Positions 10,341 to 20,286 of a DNA stretch of 21,696 bases are shown here, piece by piece. This stretch comes from Boothiomyces macroporosus (taxonomy: Eukaryota; Chytridiomycota; Chytridiomycetes; Rhizophydiales; Terramycetaceae), in NCBI GenBank assembly GCA_027604185.1, contig JADGKB010000170.1:1-21696 (forward strand), read 5' to 3'. Position 1 is the stretch's first letter, and the number at the start of each line of letters is the position of its first letter. The notes beneath the pieces were generated by a model that saw only the letters and a program-made list of their open reading frames with translations, was not told the DNA's origin and ran no database searches. The translations under genes and the position numbers were made by a program.

Positions 10341-11150
10341 TTATTTTGTCGCTAATAATAGTAATGCATGAGTTGCAAGCACCACCGGCGTATTCCAAAA
10401 GTTGTCTTTGAATCCCATATCTGCAAACTTTAAAACCAACAGATCAGTCACTTTATCTTTTCCCAATTCAGCAATGCGTCCAATACAAAAAGGGCTCGAA
10501 ATGAAAAAGTTGATGGCTTCTTGGCCATTATCGAATACCAAGTCGTGATTTTCCTTCACCACTTGTGCAGCAAAAAATCCGGTTTCAATGACCAATTCCA
10601 CCAATGTATTTTCAAACATGCATGGGTTCTTTGGGATATCTGCTTGGTCTGGGTATTTCGATGGATCCTTTCCCATATAAAACTGGATATATGTAGCAAT
10701 CTCTACTATTTGGTTTTGCACATCTGTATCTGCGTTGAATGATACCATGGCCAGTATTCCACCTTGTCGTAGTACTCGGAAGGCACTCTTTAACGCTGCA
10801 CTTTTGTCTGGAACTAGAAAGAGTGCGAATACCGACACTGCAGCATCAAAACTTCCATCTTGAAGTTTATCCAATGTTTGAGCATCACAAACAAATGCTT
10901 CCAGAGGTAGGTTGAGTTCCTTTGCCTTTTGAGTTACTTTACGAATCATTCCTGGAGAGATATCTGTAGCAACAGTGTTGTATTTTGCAGCAGATAACAA
11001 TGCAAATGCCCCAGTTCCACAACCAATGTCCAACACTTTGTTTACTTGAAATCTTTCCACCTCTTCCATTACATCACTACTGTATTTGGTCGTCATTTCG
11101 GAGTATGCCTTATCGTACTCTTCTGTATGATCACCCCAAGGATCATCCAT
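10341..11150 (-). CDS. Class I SAM-dependent methyltransferase (Methyltransf_11/25 type)
   Basis: Single-exon CDS, 269 aa. Starts at the ATG at 11150 (MDDPWGD); the frame is open only two codons further upstream with a non-ATG codon. Rossmann-fold methyltransferase: motif I VLDIGCGTG (39-47) binds S-adenosylmethionine, acidic end of beta2 in VATDISPGMI, motif II region FVCDAQTLDKL, motif III-like SFDAAVSVFALFLVPD and the post-motif helix LKSAFRVLRQGG followed by a strand. This is the architecture of UbiE/COQ5-like and many small-molecule methyltransferases. The C-terminal third is not diagnostic, so the acceptor is unknown; a lipid, quinone or small metabolite is possible. No clear targeting peptide. 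The stop (minus TAA at 10341-10343) lies 313 bp upstream of SNU114 on the same strand. It is divergently arranged with FUN14 paralogue 1. Confidence 0.88.
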   Translation of the reverse strand: MDDPWGDHTEEYDKAYSEMTTKYSSDVMEEVERFQVNKVLDIGCGTGAFALLSAAKYNTVATDISPGMIRKVTQKAKELNLPLEAFVCDAQTLDKLQDGSFDAAVSVFALFLVPDKSAALKSAFRVLRQGGILAMVSFNADTDVQNQIVEIATYIQFYMGKDPSKYPDQADIPKNPCMFENTLVELVIETGFFAAQVVKENHDLVFDNGQEAINFFISSPFCIGRIAELGKDKVTDLLVLKFADMGFKDNFWNTPVVLATHALLLLATK

Positions 11151-11513
11151 TCTCAAAAAAGTTAAAAGTGGTTAATGATACGATTCAATTCAAAACTGAA
11201 CAATAGCTTGATTTTCGGTAAATGAATGTACGTGATACCAAACACTTGGTTTACAATAATCGCTTTAATCATCTCCAATATGGTAAACCCAAATCAAGTC
11301 AGATGGTATCAATACAAAACGATGAAATTCAATTGAACTCTTTAAAATAAGTAATGTCAATTTATCCAAACGATAGCTCTAGTCTTTCTCGTTTATCTGT
11401 ATTTGGATCAAATGTGTCTTGATCAATCGAGAACCGGCTTCTAAATTCGAGCGTGTTAGCCATCTGTACTTTGAAACACTCTTTGCTCATTGCCACTCAA
11501 AAAAAGTTTCACC
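11151..11513. other. 363-bp divergent promoter region (methyltransferase / FUN14)
   Basis: Shared upstream region of two divergent genes. AT-rich with short A-runs just before both start codons (TTTTTTGAGA next to the methyltransferase ATG, CAAAAAAAG before the FUN14 ATG). I see no recognisable RNA gene, repeat or conserved operator. Confidence 0.5.
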
Positions 11514-11930
11514 ATGACTCCTGAAGAATTAAAAGAAAAGGCAGTTGAAGCATTCAAGGGCCCGGCTAACCCAACTGAAGTCAGTGTGGTAACAATGATT
11601 TAAATATCAGGCAGCTCTATTTGGTGCCGCTTCTGGGTTCGCCTCAAAAAAAGTATCCAAAACTGCTGCTTTCTTTGTGGGATTAACGTTTATGGGATTG
11701 CAGGTACATTTAAAGTAATGCAGGGGTTGTCGCATGCAAAAGTTATTACAATTAACTGGGATAATTTGGAAAAAATGGCAATTGAAAAGCTGGATGCAGA
11801 TGGTGATGGCAAATTAGACTCGAAAGACTTGCAACTATATGCGAATAGATTTGTGCACAATTTGTCCAACGATATTCCATCTTCTGCCTCCTTTATTGCT
11901 GGATTCTGGTTAGGGTTTAGATACGGATAA
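11514..11930 (+). CDS. FUN14: FUN14-domain mitochondrial membrane protein, paralogue 1
   Basis: Spliced CDS join(11514-11588, 11611-11703, 11724-11930), 124 aa; introns of 22 and 20 nt. FUN14/FUNDC proteins are small integral membrane proteins of the mitochondrial outer membrane; FUNDC1 acts in mitophagy and contact sites, while the function of fungal Fun14 is less clear. Seen: first hydrophobic hairpin with AALFGAASGFASKK and SKTAAFFVGLTFMGLQGL, then a stretch with a complete 12-residue EF-hand-like loop (DADGDGKLDSKD, residues 80-91), then the family's C-terminal FIAGFWLGFRYG. No FUNDC1-type YxxL LC3-binding motif near the N-terminus. A second, longer paralogue lies at 20412-20911. The orphan membrane protein at 11993 starts 62 bp downstream. 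Confidence 0.85.
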
Positions 11931-11992
11931 ATAGCAAATATCATTGCATCTAAAGTAATAAAAATATCAAAGTCAAATTTCTTTCGCGTTTT

Positions 11993-12796
11993 ATGAGTGA
12001 CTACAATCCGTCTACACTAACCGTATTTATTGGCCTTTCAATTGCGTTCGCAGGGTTATCATTACTATTGGCCGGTTATTTTATAAATATTCACTTACAA
12101 AAAGGACGAGCTTTCAATATATACAATTCGACTTTGGTGGTAATTCTGGCAAGTCAGATTGCAGTCTTTGGAACACTGTCGGAAGGAACATTTTACAAGT
12201 ACATGTACGGAGACCCTTCAAGTTCCCTGAAAGGTAATGGCGTTGCTTATGCTTTCATCAACTACTTTACTGCAATCATACTGTTTGGGTTGACATTGTA
12301 TTTCAACCAAAGATGCAAGATATTTCCGGTATTATTCGTACACCAAAAAGCAACTGAGCTAGTGTTGCTCGTAATTCTGTTTGTCTTGCTATTGCTATAC
12401 AATATTCTGCTAATCGTTGGTTTCGCAATGAATAGCAATGATATATATAATGCTGGAGAGGACTGTATTCTAGCGGGGGGAATTATAGTGCTTGTCTTTA
12501 CAGCCTTGTATCTTTCAACATTGTTAAAGTACCAGAAAGGAGGAGTTGAAATGACTGATTTGCAGAACGGAATTGTAACAGACGGGATTAAAACGCTCTC
12601 GCTCATGTTATTCAGCTTTGCTATTTATGTTAGTTACATGTTTGTCTCAGTGGGCACTTTTGCCTGCCTTTTGCTGGCGTTCTTGACATATGTCGCCCAA
12701 TGGATGGTGGTGTTCTATATGACAATGCTGGAACTAAACCTGGCGGCAATCTCAGAGGTCGTCATTATAGTCCCTCATATCGTCCAAGCGGAATAA
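11993..12796 (+). CDS. Orphan multi-pass membrane protein, about seven helices
   Basis: Single-exon CDS, 267 aa, ATG at 11993. I do not recognise the family. Hydrophobic segments by eye: about 9-31, 41-62, 83-104, 120-146, 157-177 and a long C-terminal stretch 197-250 that is enough for two helices, giving about seven. The short hydrophilic N-terminus (MSDYNPST) and hydrophobic first helix suggest no cleaved signal peptide. Loops are short; the segment around YKYMYGDPSSSLKGNG is the longest between helices 2 and 3. No DRY, NPxxY or other GPCR hallmark is present, so the seven-helix count alone does not make it a receptor. The TAA stop is embedded in AATAAA. It lies between FUN14 paralogue 1 and COX5A/COX6 on the same strand, with gaps of 62 and 82 bp. 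Confidence 0.75.
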   Translation: MSDYNPSTLTVFIGLSIAFAGLSLLLAGYFINIHLQKGRAFNIYNSTLVVILASQIAVFGTLSEGTFYKYMYGDPSSSLKGNGVAYAFINYFTAIILFGLTLYFNQRCKIFPVLFVHQKATELVLLVILFVLLLLYNILLIVGFAMNSNDIYNAGEDCILAGGIIVLVFTALYLSTLLKYQKGGVEMTDLQNGIVTDGIKTLSLMLFSFAIYVSYMFVSVGTFACLLLAFLTYVAQWMVVFYMTMLELNLAAISEVVIIVPHIVQAE

Positions 12797-12797
12797 A
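12792..12797 (+). terminator. AATAAA poly(A) signal containing the stop codon
   Basis: AATAAA spans the TAA stop (12794-12796) of the orphan membrane protein gene. Functional role inferred from consensus. Confidence 0.4.
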
Positions 12798-12878
12798 TCC
12801 TTTTGAAATATTTGACATTTCCAGCCACTGTTGTATGAGTAAAAATGTCTAAAATTTCAATTTTTTTCCATCAGCAAA

Positions 12879-13360
12879 ATGAATCGCTTCATTACCAGAC
12901 AAGCATTATCAACCAAATTCGCAGGTAATTCACAAAATAACAACCAGCTAGATTCAGTTTGATCAGAAATATTCAACCAACCATCGCTCGCCGTCACTAT
13001 TCCGACCTTGACCCAGCAGACAAGAAGGATTATCAAGCTTATGTAGATCAATGGCAAGCTCATTTCAAAAATGTCGATGATGATTTTGAGCTCGAAAGAG
13101 GATTAAACCACATTTTTGCCGCTGATTGGGTTCCTTCAGTTGAAGTTGTCAGTGAAGCTTTGAGAGCTTCCCGTCGTTTAAATACCTTTGCAACTGCTGT
13201 TCGTATCCTCGAAGGTCTCAAGGACAAGGCATACAAGAAGGAACAATACGATGCTTATATTCGTGAATTGAAACCGCTATTGGATGAATATGGAATTGTT
13301 GAAAAGGCTGATTTGGGAGAATTCCAAGTAATTAGAGACAGAACTCCATGGACTGAATAA
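12879..13360 (+). CDS. COX6: Cytochrome c oxidase subunit Va/VI (COX5A; yeast Cox6)
   Basis: Spliced CDS join(12879-12924, 12948-13360), 152 aa. Nuclear-encoded, matrix-facing subunit of respiratory complex IV. The first 35 or so residues (MNRFITRQALST...RNIQPTIARRHYS) are Arg/Ser-rich and free of acidic residues, a classic mitochondrial presequence. The mature part holds the family pattern: YVDQWQAHFKNVDDDFELERGLNHIF, VPSVEVVSEALRASRRLN, AVRILEGLKDK and YIRELKPLLDEYGI, the alpha-helical repeat core typical of Cox5A/Cox6. One 23-nt intron lies in the presequence. Of three nearby AG acceptors only the first (12947) keeps the frame, giving A-ARFSLIR. Presence of this subunit indicates an organism that respires through complex IV. 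Confidence 0.93.
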
Positions 13361-13610
13361 TTTTGTTCCAAATACATATTTTTGGTTTTATAATTTGTTT
13401 TTCAACCCTGAGAATAGCCCTGAATCAATTCTCTAGTAGTGCTCCAGAACCTTGGAAGAGTCTGTTGATAGCCAAGTAATATTCTATCCGCCGGTTGTTG
13501 CTTGGACACACGACTGAAGGAGCAACGCAGCCCCACAGTTCATAAAGATAGGAATGTGATGTCTGCCATCTTAATCATTTCATTGTGCCACCAACTTTTT
13601 TGACTTTTTA

Positions 13611-15354
13611 ATGGAGAACGAAACGCAACCATTAATTCAAAAGCCAGCAACCTCAAGGAAACGTACCCTTTCAACTGCTTTGAAAGTTTTGATTTTCGCC
13701 GCTATCTTGGCAGTTGCTGGATACTGGTATTATTTCACTTCTCCTGTCGATACTTCAAAGTATACCAATTCCAAAATCTTGAAGACTCCTTCAAACAAAG
13801 AAATTGAACTTTACTGGAGCGTTGATGAAAAGGCAAATGAAATTGAATTTGCTGTAGTCTCAAAGAACGGGGCAACATGGGTTGCTATAGGAACCTCCGA
13901 TGCTGGTAAGTCATGTTAAAACCAGGTGGTATGAAAGGAGCAGATATCTGGCTGGGATACAAAAAGAACGACGAGTTTATCCTTGAAGATAGGTTTTCCG
14001 AAACATATGGATATCCAGTTCTAGATCAACAGCAAGATTTACAATTGTTGTCGTGGTACCAATCGTACTTTACCACCGCTTTTACTTTTAAAAGAGCACT
14101 TGAAAGTTGTGATGATCAAGATGCAAAGCTAGTAACTAAACATCCAATGTGGTTTGTTTTTGCTATTGGGGTGTCCAATGAATTTACTATGCATGCCCCT
14201 GGAGATAACGCTCAAATTTATCTCGATCTAGATGGTCACTTTTTCGATGACTACGTCGATGTGCCTTTGGATGATGATACTGTTGAATACTCAATGATTG
14301 CTCCAGGTATTTTCCTTTAATGTTAGCTTACGAAATTCCGGCCGAAGATACCGTGTACTGCTATTCCTATTTTGATATCTCAAAAGACCTGACTGAAAAA
14401 CACCAAGTGGTTGTTGAAGACATTTCTATTGCCTCAAAGTATGTTCATCATATGGTTGGGTACTTGTGTGACGAACCACTTCCTGAATTTGAGACTCCAA
14501 ACACCCACTTTTGCAATTACTATCGTCCAGTCAATCCAGTAATCAACTACAGCCCTCGCTGTGGAGCAATTCATTTTGCTTGGGCAAAGGGTGGTGTTAA
14601 AAAGACTTATCCGGCAAATATGGGAAAACCCATCGGACCTGGAGATCTTCCAGTAAAGTATCTCATTTTGGAAACTCATTATTCCAATCCTTCGCTAACA
14701 CCTGGCCAATACGATCCAGGCTCTGGATTTAAGCTCAAGATTACAAAGAAACTCCGTGAATTGGATGTAGGTGTTTTCACTGTTGGAGTCCCACAAAATT
14801 ACATGTACTTGCCACCCGGTCAGTTTGCTTCAGTTGAAGGAGAGTGTGGTACCAAGTGCACAATGAAGGACAGTATTCCTGAAACCGGGTTAAATGTACT
14901 TTCTTCTCAATTGCATATGCACCGAAGAGGCAAAGCAATGTCTACCAAGCATATTAGGGATGGGGTTGAACTATCGCCACTGCCATCAATGGAGTACTTT
15001 GACTTTAACTACCAATCATACAACTTTGTTCCAAAAGACCAAGAAAAGATTATGCGTGGTGATCGATTGATTACCAAGTGCACTTACGATACCACAAAAG
15101 ACACTGAAATGGTAGTAGGCGGATGGTCTTCTGAACAGGAAATGTGTTATGCATTTGTAGAATACTACCCTGCAATGCCAAATTACTCTTCTTGCTTGCA
15201 AATTCCTGACCTTGAAGCATTCCCAAAGAAGGCAAAGAAAAGCTACACTATGATTTGCGATGCTGGCGACGATGATTTGGACCCAGTAATCAAAGCTGGA
15301 CCAAAGGATCCTTTTGTCAAGTACCAACCAGATTCTGTTTGCTATGCAAAATAA
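13611..15354 (+). CDS. DOMON plus copper type II monooxygenase (DBH-like/MOXD1-like)
   Basis: Spliced CDS join(13611-13905, 13926-14306, 14327-15354), 567 aa, introns of 20 and 20 nt. Single N-terminal membrane anchor (about 24-42) after a short basic cytosolic tail, consistent with a type II secretory-pathway protein. A DOMON domain follows (about 60-215; strands WVAIGTSDAG, GADIWLGY, MWFVFAIG). Then the two-lobed copper, ascorbate-dependent monooxygenase domain: CuA-type ligands HH at 266-267 (YVHHMVGY) and His 343 (LETHYSNP), CuB-type HxH at 422 and 424 (QLHMHRRGKAM) and Met 498 (QEMCYAF). All expected copper ligands are present, so the enzyme looks active. This is the architecture of dopamine beta-hydroxylase and MOXD1; the natural substrate is unknown. 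The stop is embedded in AATAAA. Converges on the CDF gene, 60 bp away. Confidence 0.9.
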
Positions 15355-15355
15355 A
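15350..15355 (+). terminator. AATAAA containing the monooxygenase stop codon
   Basis: AATAAA spans the TAA at 15352-15354. A second AATAAA occurs at 15386-15391, 32 nt after the stop, and may be the functional one. Confidence 0.4.
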
Positions 15356-15413
15356 GGTATCGATATTTCGTTTTTATGCACTTTCAATAAAATTCAAAAG
15401 CAACTATAAAGTC

Positions 15414-15419
15414 TTTATT
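15414..15419 (-). terminator. AATAAA containing the CDF transporter stop codon
   Basis: On the minus strand AATAAA spans the TAA stop (15415-15417). It faces the signals of the convergent monooxygenase gene, so the two 3' UTRs probably overlap. Confidence 0.4.
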
Positions 15420-16539
15420 TGTACTTCATATGCTCTGGCTTATGGTCAATTTCATAATCCAAGTGGACATATGCGCGATCGACATCCGGAAGTTCTTCCA
15501 ACCTATTTTGCAAACTTTCGCCGATATCATGACTTTCATCTAATCGCATTTGAGGAGGTAGAACGATATCAACTTCACAAAAGACATTGTTCCCTGAATG
15601 ATAAGCTCTGCAAGTGTCTACATAAATGATTCTGTCATCATGTGTCATTGAAATATAAACGGCTTGGTTCAAGAAAGTAGTTTCGGCTCTTTTGCCTACT
15701 ATTAACTGAATGTGTTCAGCAGCAGTTCCAGACCATGATTTAAGAATTAGCAGAGCAATCAATATCGCACCAACAGAGTCAATCCACCAGTAAAAGTAAG
15801 TGGCTAAGAGAGCAGTCACAATACCAGTAGAGTTGAACATGATATCATTCAGGTGATCCTGTGCAAGAAGATTAATTGATGGTAAATGGTTTTGAAGCTT
15901 GCAGTAGATGAACAAAATCATTTTTGTTGCGATGGCTACAATAACAAGTGACAAGGACAACCATCCTACATCTACTTTGTGATCACTTCCAACAAGAGAT
16001 CTAATACTTTCGGTTATGATCTGCAGCGACAGAGTTCCCATTAGAGTTGAAAATATAATGATGCCAACTGTCTTGTACTTTGCTTTTCCTGCTGGATATT
16101 TGATGTAGTTTTGTTTAGAAGCCAGGTGATTTGAATAGATTAAAACTGCTTGAGACGCCAAGTCCATAAACGCATCCGCAGTCGAAGCCAGCAAAGCGAG
16201 CGATCCAGAAAAGATACCAGCCAAAAGCTGCATAGTAAAGAGAGTGATGTTGGCGGCCAAAGACCCGTACATCCCAATTTTATATTCAATGACATCCGTT
16301 TCATCTTCAAACGAGTCAACTTCATTGAGTCCAAGGAATACGTTGATTTGATGGTTTTGTTCCTTGTAGAACTCTACAATTTCCTTTCCTTTCTTTCCCA
16401 TTTTAGATAATTCCAACAACTTGGATTTTGGGCAAATATACTTGCTCAGCCTGAGAGGGTCTCTGTCGTCGGTAACTACAGATGCTGCTTCTTCCAGGTC
16501 AACCAAATAATTGTTTTGGTTGAGTCTCATAACATTCAT
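15415..16539 (-). CDS. Cation diffusion facilitator, Mn-type by motif
   Basis: Single-exon CDS, 374 aa, ATG at 16539. CDF (SLC30-like) proteins are dimeric, proton-coupled exporters moving divalent metals from the cytosol into organelles or out of the cell. A soluble N-terminus of about 85 residues precedes six membrane helices (roughly 88-110, 114-135, 158-178, 192-212, 236-252, 256-270) and a C-terminal cytosolic ferredoxin-like domain (PDVDRAYVHLDYE). Metal-site motifs are DxxxD in helix 2 (D122, D126 in ADAFMDLAS) and DxxxD in helix 5 (D228, D232 in DHLNDIMFNSTG), with the family signature YPAGKAKYKTVG between. The double DxxxD pattern characterises Mn2+-transporting CDFs (plant MTP8-11 and fungal relatives) rather than HxxxD zinc carriers. 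No His-rich loop between helices 4 and 5. Divergent from PCNX4; no introns. Confidence 0.9.
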   Translation of the reverse strand: MNVMRLNQNNYLVDLEEAASVVTDDRDPLRLSKYICPKSKLLELSKMGKKGKEIVEFYKEQNHQINVFLGLNEVDSFEDETDVIEYKIGMYGSLAANITLFTMQLLAGIFSGSLALLASTADAFMDLASQAVLIYSNHLASKQNYIKYPAGKAKYKTVGIIIFSTLMGTLSLQIITESIRSLVGSDHKVDVGWLSLSLVIVAIATKMILFIYCKLQNHLPSINLLAQDHLNDIMFNSTGIVTALLATYFYWWIDSVGAILIALLILKSWSGTAAEHIQLIVGKRAETTFLNQAVYISMTHDDRIIYVDTCRAYHSGNNVFCEVDIVLPPQMRLDESHDIGESLQNRLEELPDVDRAYVHLDYEIDHKPEHMKYK

Positions 16540-16848
16540 CCCACAAAAAGAAAAAAAAATATGGAGATGGATTTGACTTTTGCCAAAAGAATAAGCGCTG
16601 ATTAACGATATTTTGATATCTTATATTTTGGACTCAAAGCTATTCCAACACGATCCGCCTTGGAAACTCTTGGAAATTCAGAATAATAAAAAGTTGAAAA
16701 AGTGCCTTCGATAGCTCTGTATTTACAATGGGTATTCAAGATTTGATTTATAATACCCACGCAGTTAGTATTAATTTGGGTAAATTCTTTGCTCTTCATT
16801 TTTTAACCACAACAGTTAAATTGCGTAATACAACCCTTGAACTAAAAC
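16540..16848. other. 309-bp divergent promoter region (CDF / PCNX4)
   Basis: Upstream sequence shared by two divergent genes. An A-rich run (AAAAAGAAAAAAAAATATGG, 16544-16563) lies just beyond the CDF start codon. No RNA gene, repeat or open frame I can support. Confidence 0.5.
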
Positions 16849-19800
16849 ATGGCGGCACCATTACTTAATGAATACAAATATGAATTCACGCTCAGAAGAT
16901 TATTATTGACAATGTCTGGAGGGCTGCCGATTGGTAATCCTACTTTAACCAAGCACCACGCGAAACACCCTTTGTCCATGCGTGTCTGGTGTTCTTGATT
17001 TCCCTGATAGTATTCATATTACCAGCAGCAGCAGGAATTATTGTATATGAAATATATCAAGCGAATATTCCCACTGGGGTGTTGATAGTTGTTGGAGGTA
17101 GTTATCCTTAACCAAGTTGCGTATCTTTTATTACATGTGATTATTAGGGGTTTGGAATTCATATGCCAACCAGAAGATGAAATTCAAGGTTCTAGGACGT
17201 TGTTTGAAAGTGAAAATGACCCACCACTTGAAGGGAATCCATTTGCAGCCTCTTTCAAGTATATTTTTGTTCAGAAATATCAACATCGCCAACTATTTCC
17301 TATCATATTGAAAATAGTGGTCTCTGTGTTTTTGGTTGAGCTTGGAATGATTTATCCACCACTTGCATATGTTCCATTAATGTAACTCTGTTTTAACATA
17401 GATTCGACAATCAGATACTATTTTTCTTGGTTAACGTTGGTGTTTGGTGTGGACTGTGTATCGCAAACTGGTGCCTGATTGCAAAGAACCCAGTTGAACC
17501 AAATTCCTATCATACACATGATACATTTCGAATTGACGATTTCACGAGAGCGTTTCATTTCGGATTAGGTACCCTAGCGGTATATTTAGTAATATCTTTT
17601 TAACAAGTCCATTCCATCACAGGTGATAGCTGTCCCAATGATAATTGTGACTATTCATTCGTTATTACCCGTAATGGCGGGCATAGGTGTGCTACCAAGC
17701 TTTAGAGTGACCTTGCTGCTTATCTTTGAAAGGTACAACTCTGTTTTGTATGGATCTTCTCAATTCATGTCTGACACGGTTGGATTTGTATACGCTTTCT
17801 TGAACACAACTATTGCAGCGATAATTTTTATACTGCTGTGGAACTCAAAGCAACAGCCGAATAGTTCTATTGGGTATCTAGTAGCTTCCGTTACTGGAGT
17901 GTTGTTAAGTAGTAGATTGTTTATGGACCTGATTTCCCTAAACTATCCTGGATCCAGACGAACGAATTTTGCGCTATTTACACAAATAACAAAAAATACA
18001 ACTTGGAAATTTAAAATTTCTTGGATCTATTTCGTCCTTCGAATGGTATTTGTAGGAATTTTATCACACGAATACATTGAAAACTTTAAAAATTCACAAA
18101 TATCCACGGACAGTATAATACCGATACTAGGTGGGACTTTGATTGCCAGAAAAACATTCAGAGAAGTGCAGCAAGTCTACATTCCAACAATGCTACCAAT
18201 AATACGGAATCCTTTTGAACGGTCTGGTGTATTTACTGGTTTCTTTGGTTTTTTCCATTCAATAACTTACTATATACTTCCGTATCTATCGCATGCATAT
18301 ATTCTTTTGCGATTTTTACCAGAGCCAATCCCAAACTCAGTGCCTGCTTTCATATGGCGTGCAGTGGTTACCTGTAGATCATTCACAGTAATTTGGAATA
18401 GGGTAGAAAATTCAGCTACTTCCCTTTGCATACTATATTTGGTGGAAACCAATCTACCAGGCAATACACCATCAAATTTTGTTGATTTTGGGACAAAGTT
18501 TCTCTTGGTAGAATTGTGTGTAAATATTGTATTTAGAACGACAGAAAAGTTTATTTATTGGATTATAGCTCTGAAGCACTTTTTGTTTTACAAGAAAGAA
18601 AGACATCAACTGTGGTACCTCATTTTACCAGTAACTTTGATGATTTCCCCAATCACAATAATACTCTCTAGTATAATTGATGCTCCAGCAATGTTATATT
18701 TAGGACTGCCGTTACTAATAACAAGCTTTCCAAGACCAGAAAAGTTCTGGGAGGAGCTAAAAACAGATTATTCATCAGGAAACGACTCTCCGATTTATTC
18801 TTCAATGGCACCATCTTTAATGGATGTAATGGCAAATGGTGTATCTAAAGGGAAAATTCCATTATCACATAATGGGTCTGAATATTTAGTGCGGTTTGAA
18901 TCAAAGATTCTACTAGTCCGATTGGTAGAAAATTGGTATGAGGGGGCTTCTGTATATATAACGGGAACAGAACTGGAACCTACTAGTTGCCATTCGCTGG
19001 AAGGCACTGAGGTAGATCATGTCTTGGATGCAGCGTTGGACGAGAGACATATATTCAACCAGAATTTATTGCACACTCTACTAGTAATTACTATTAATAT
19101 TAGCCAGTATCTACAGTAAGAGGCACTGCGTATTCAGAAACAAATCAAATAACAACTGGAATAATAGACGACCAAAATTTTTCCAAACCACTTGCCCAAA
19201 CATTCATGAAATTCTTGATTTTCTTTTTCTTTCAAAAGTTGGATTTGGAATCCATTCTTTCGTACAGAGATGTTCCAGCCAACAGAGCATTGATTCAACA
19301 CTATCGCGCAGCGTTTCCTGTCAAATGGTTTGACTTGGTAAAGCAATATTCAATCCAATACAGTAAAAGTGCAGTAGGGATTAGTTTTGGCCGACATTTG
19401 GATATTGATGAAAGTATTATCACCATAATTTTGTCTGGATACATAATTATGCTGGGAATTAGTAATTGATCATTAAAGCAGCTTCTCCCCAACCTGTCAA
19501 TCTAACTACAACAATGATATATGACCTGTATCGTGGACAACTATCTTATAACGTACACCAAGAAGCTAGATTATGGATACAGCATCAAGCCAGAAAAGCA
19601 TTTCGGGCTATTTGTATCGAATCATTCAGATACACTATAAAATATTTGTATGACATCAAAGTATTGGATGAACCTATTCAGGATATGGAAGAGTTGTATA
19701 AAACACTTTCATATATCAGTGCGCAATGGTTAGTTAGTGTGGACTTGAATCAACAGATAGCAGGCGATCCGACCAATCCAACTGTTAGATTCCAGAAAGC

Positions 19801-20286
19801 CATAACGAATGGAGTAGCTGGAATATTCCAACTCTCTGTAAAGAAAAGCGGTGACCCGTTACGAGTCAGATTGCTGATAAAGAATGAAACCAGCAAATTC
19901 AAAATCGCAAAGATGAATATGGAAGCATTAAAAGTACTAGAATTGCTAAAACAGGGAATTTGGGCTAATCTGTTGTATGAACTATTGTATTTCACAAATG
20001 ATGACGATGAAAGGTTCAGCATTCAAGCCCATGCAGTAACTGAATACTAATGCAGAAACTATTACGCAATTTAACGGTACAGACATCACACCCGCCATTC
20101 GGGTATCCTCTTTGGTTAGCACCAGCAAAGTTAGATTATGGTGGTGGCAATTTCTTGGCAAGTACCTTTTCATTCCTTCAATCCAGTTCGAATGCCAGAG
20201 TCGAGCCGACCGGCTACCATGGGAAGAAGAATGAAGTCAGAGGGCATCATCAAACCATCAAGAGAATTTACCCAGATAATGCTTGA
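16849..20286 (+). CDS. PCNX4: Pecanex-like protein 4 (PCNX4), eight exons
   Basis: Spliced CDS join(16849-16933, 16954-17097, 17117-17381, 17402-17588, 17608-19083, 19104-19461, 19482-20035, 20056-20286), up to 1099 aa (human PCNX4 about 1170). Pecanex proteins are large multi-pass membrane proteins of the secretory pathway; PCNX4's molecular role is unknown. Seen: conserved N-terminus PLLNEYK, two hydrophobic blocks totalling about 12 helices, the FPRPxxFW turn after the last helix, the pecanex-C hallmark TELEPTSCHSLEGTEVD, and the C-terminal module AFRAICIESFRYTIKYLYD ... LLYFTNDDDERFSIQAHA ... LLRNLTVQTSHPPFGYP. Introns are 20, 19, 20, 19, 20, 20 and 20 nt; three have AAG acceptors. The tail beyond GYPLW (from about 20115) has no family match and untypical codons and overlaps another ORF, so the true stop is uncertain. 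Confidence 0.88.

Noticed and set aside
13500..13560. Short GTTGCT/AGCAAC inverted repeat before the monooxygenase gene
   Set aside because: A six-base stem with a loop of about 18 is expected by chance in this length of sequence.
17580..17622. A 43-nt or 28-nt intron as the fourth PCNX4 junction
   Set aside because: Both keep frame, but the 19-nt GTAATA...ACAAG option fits the intron size and branch pattern and retains the extra residues YLSIPSQ that fit the alignment spacing; transcripts are needed to be sure.
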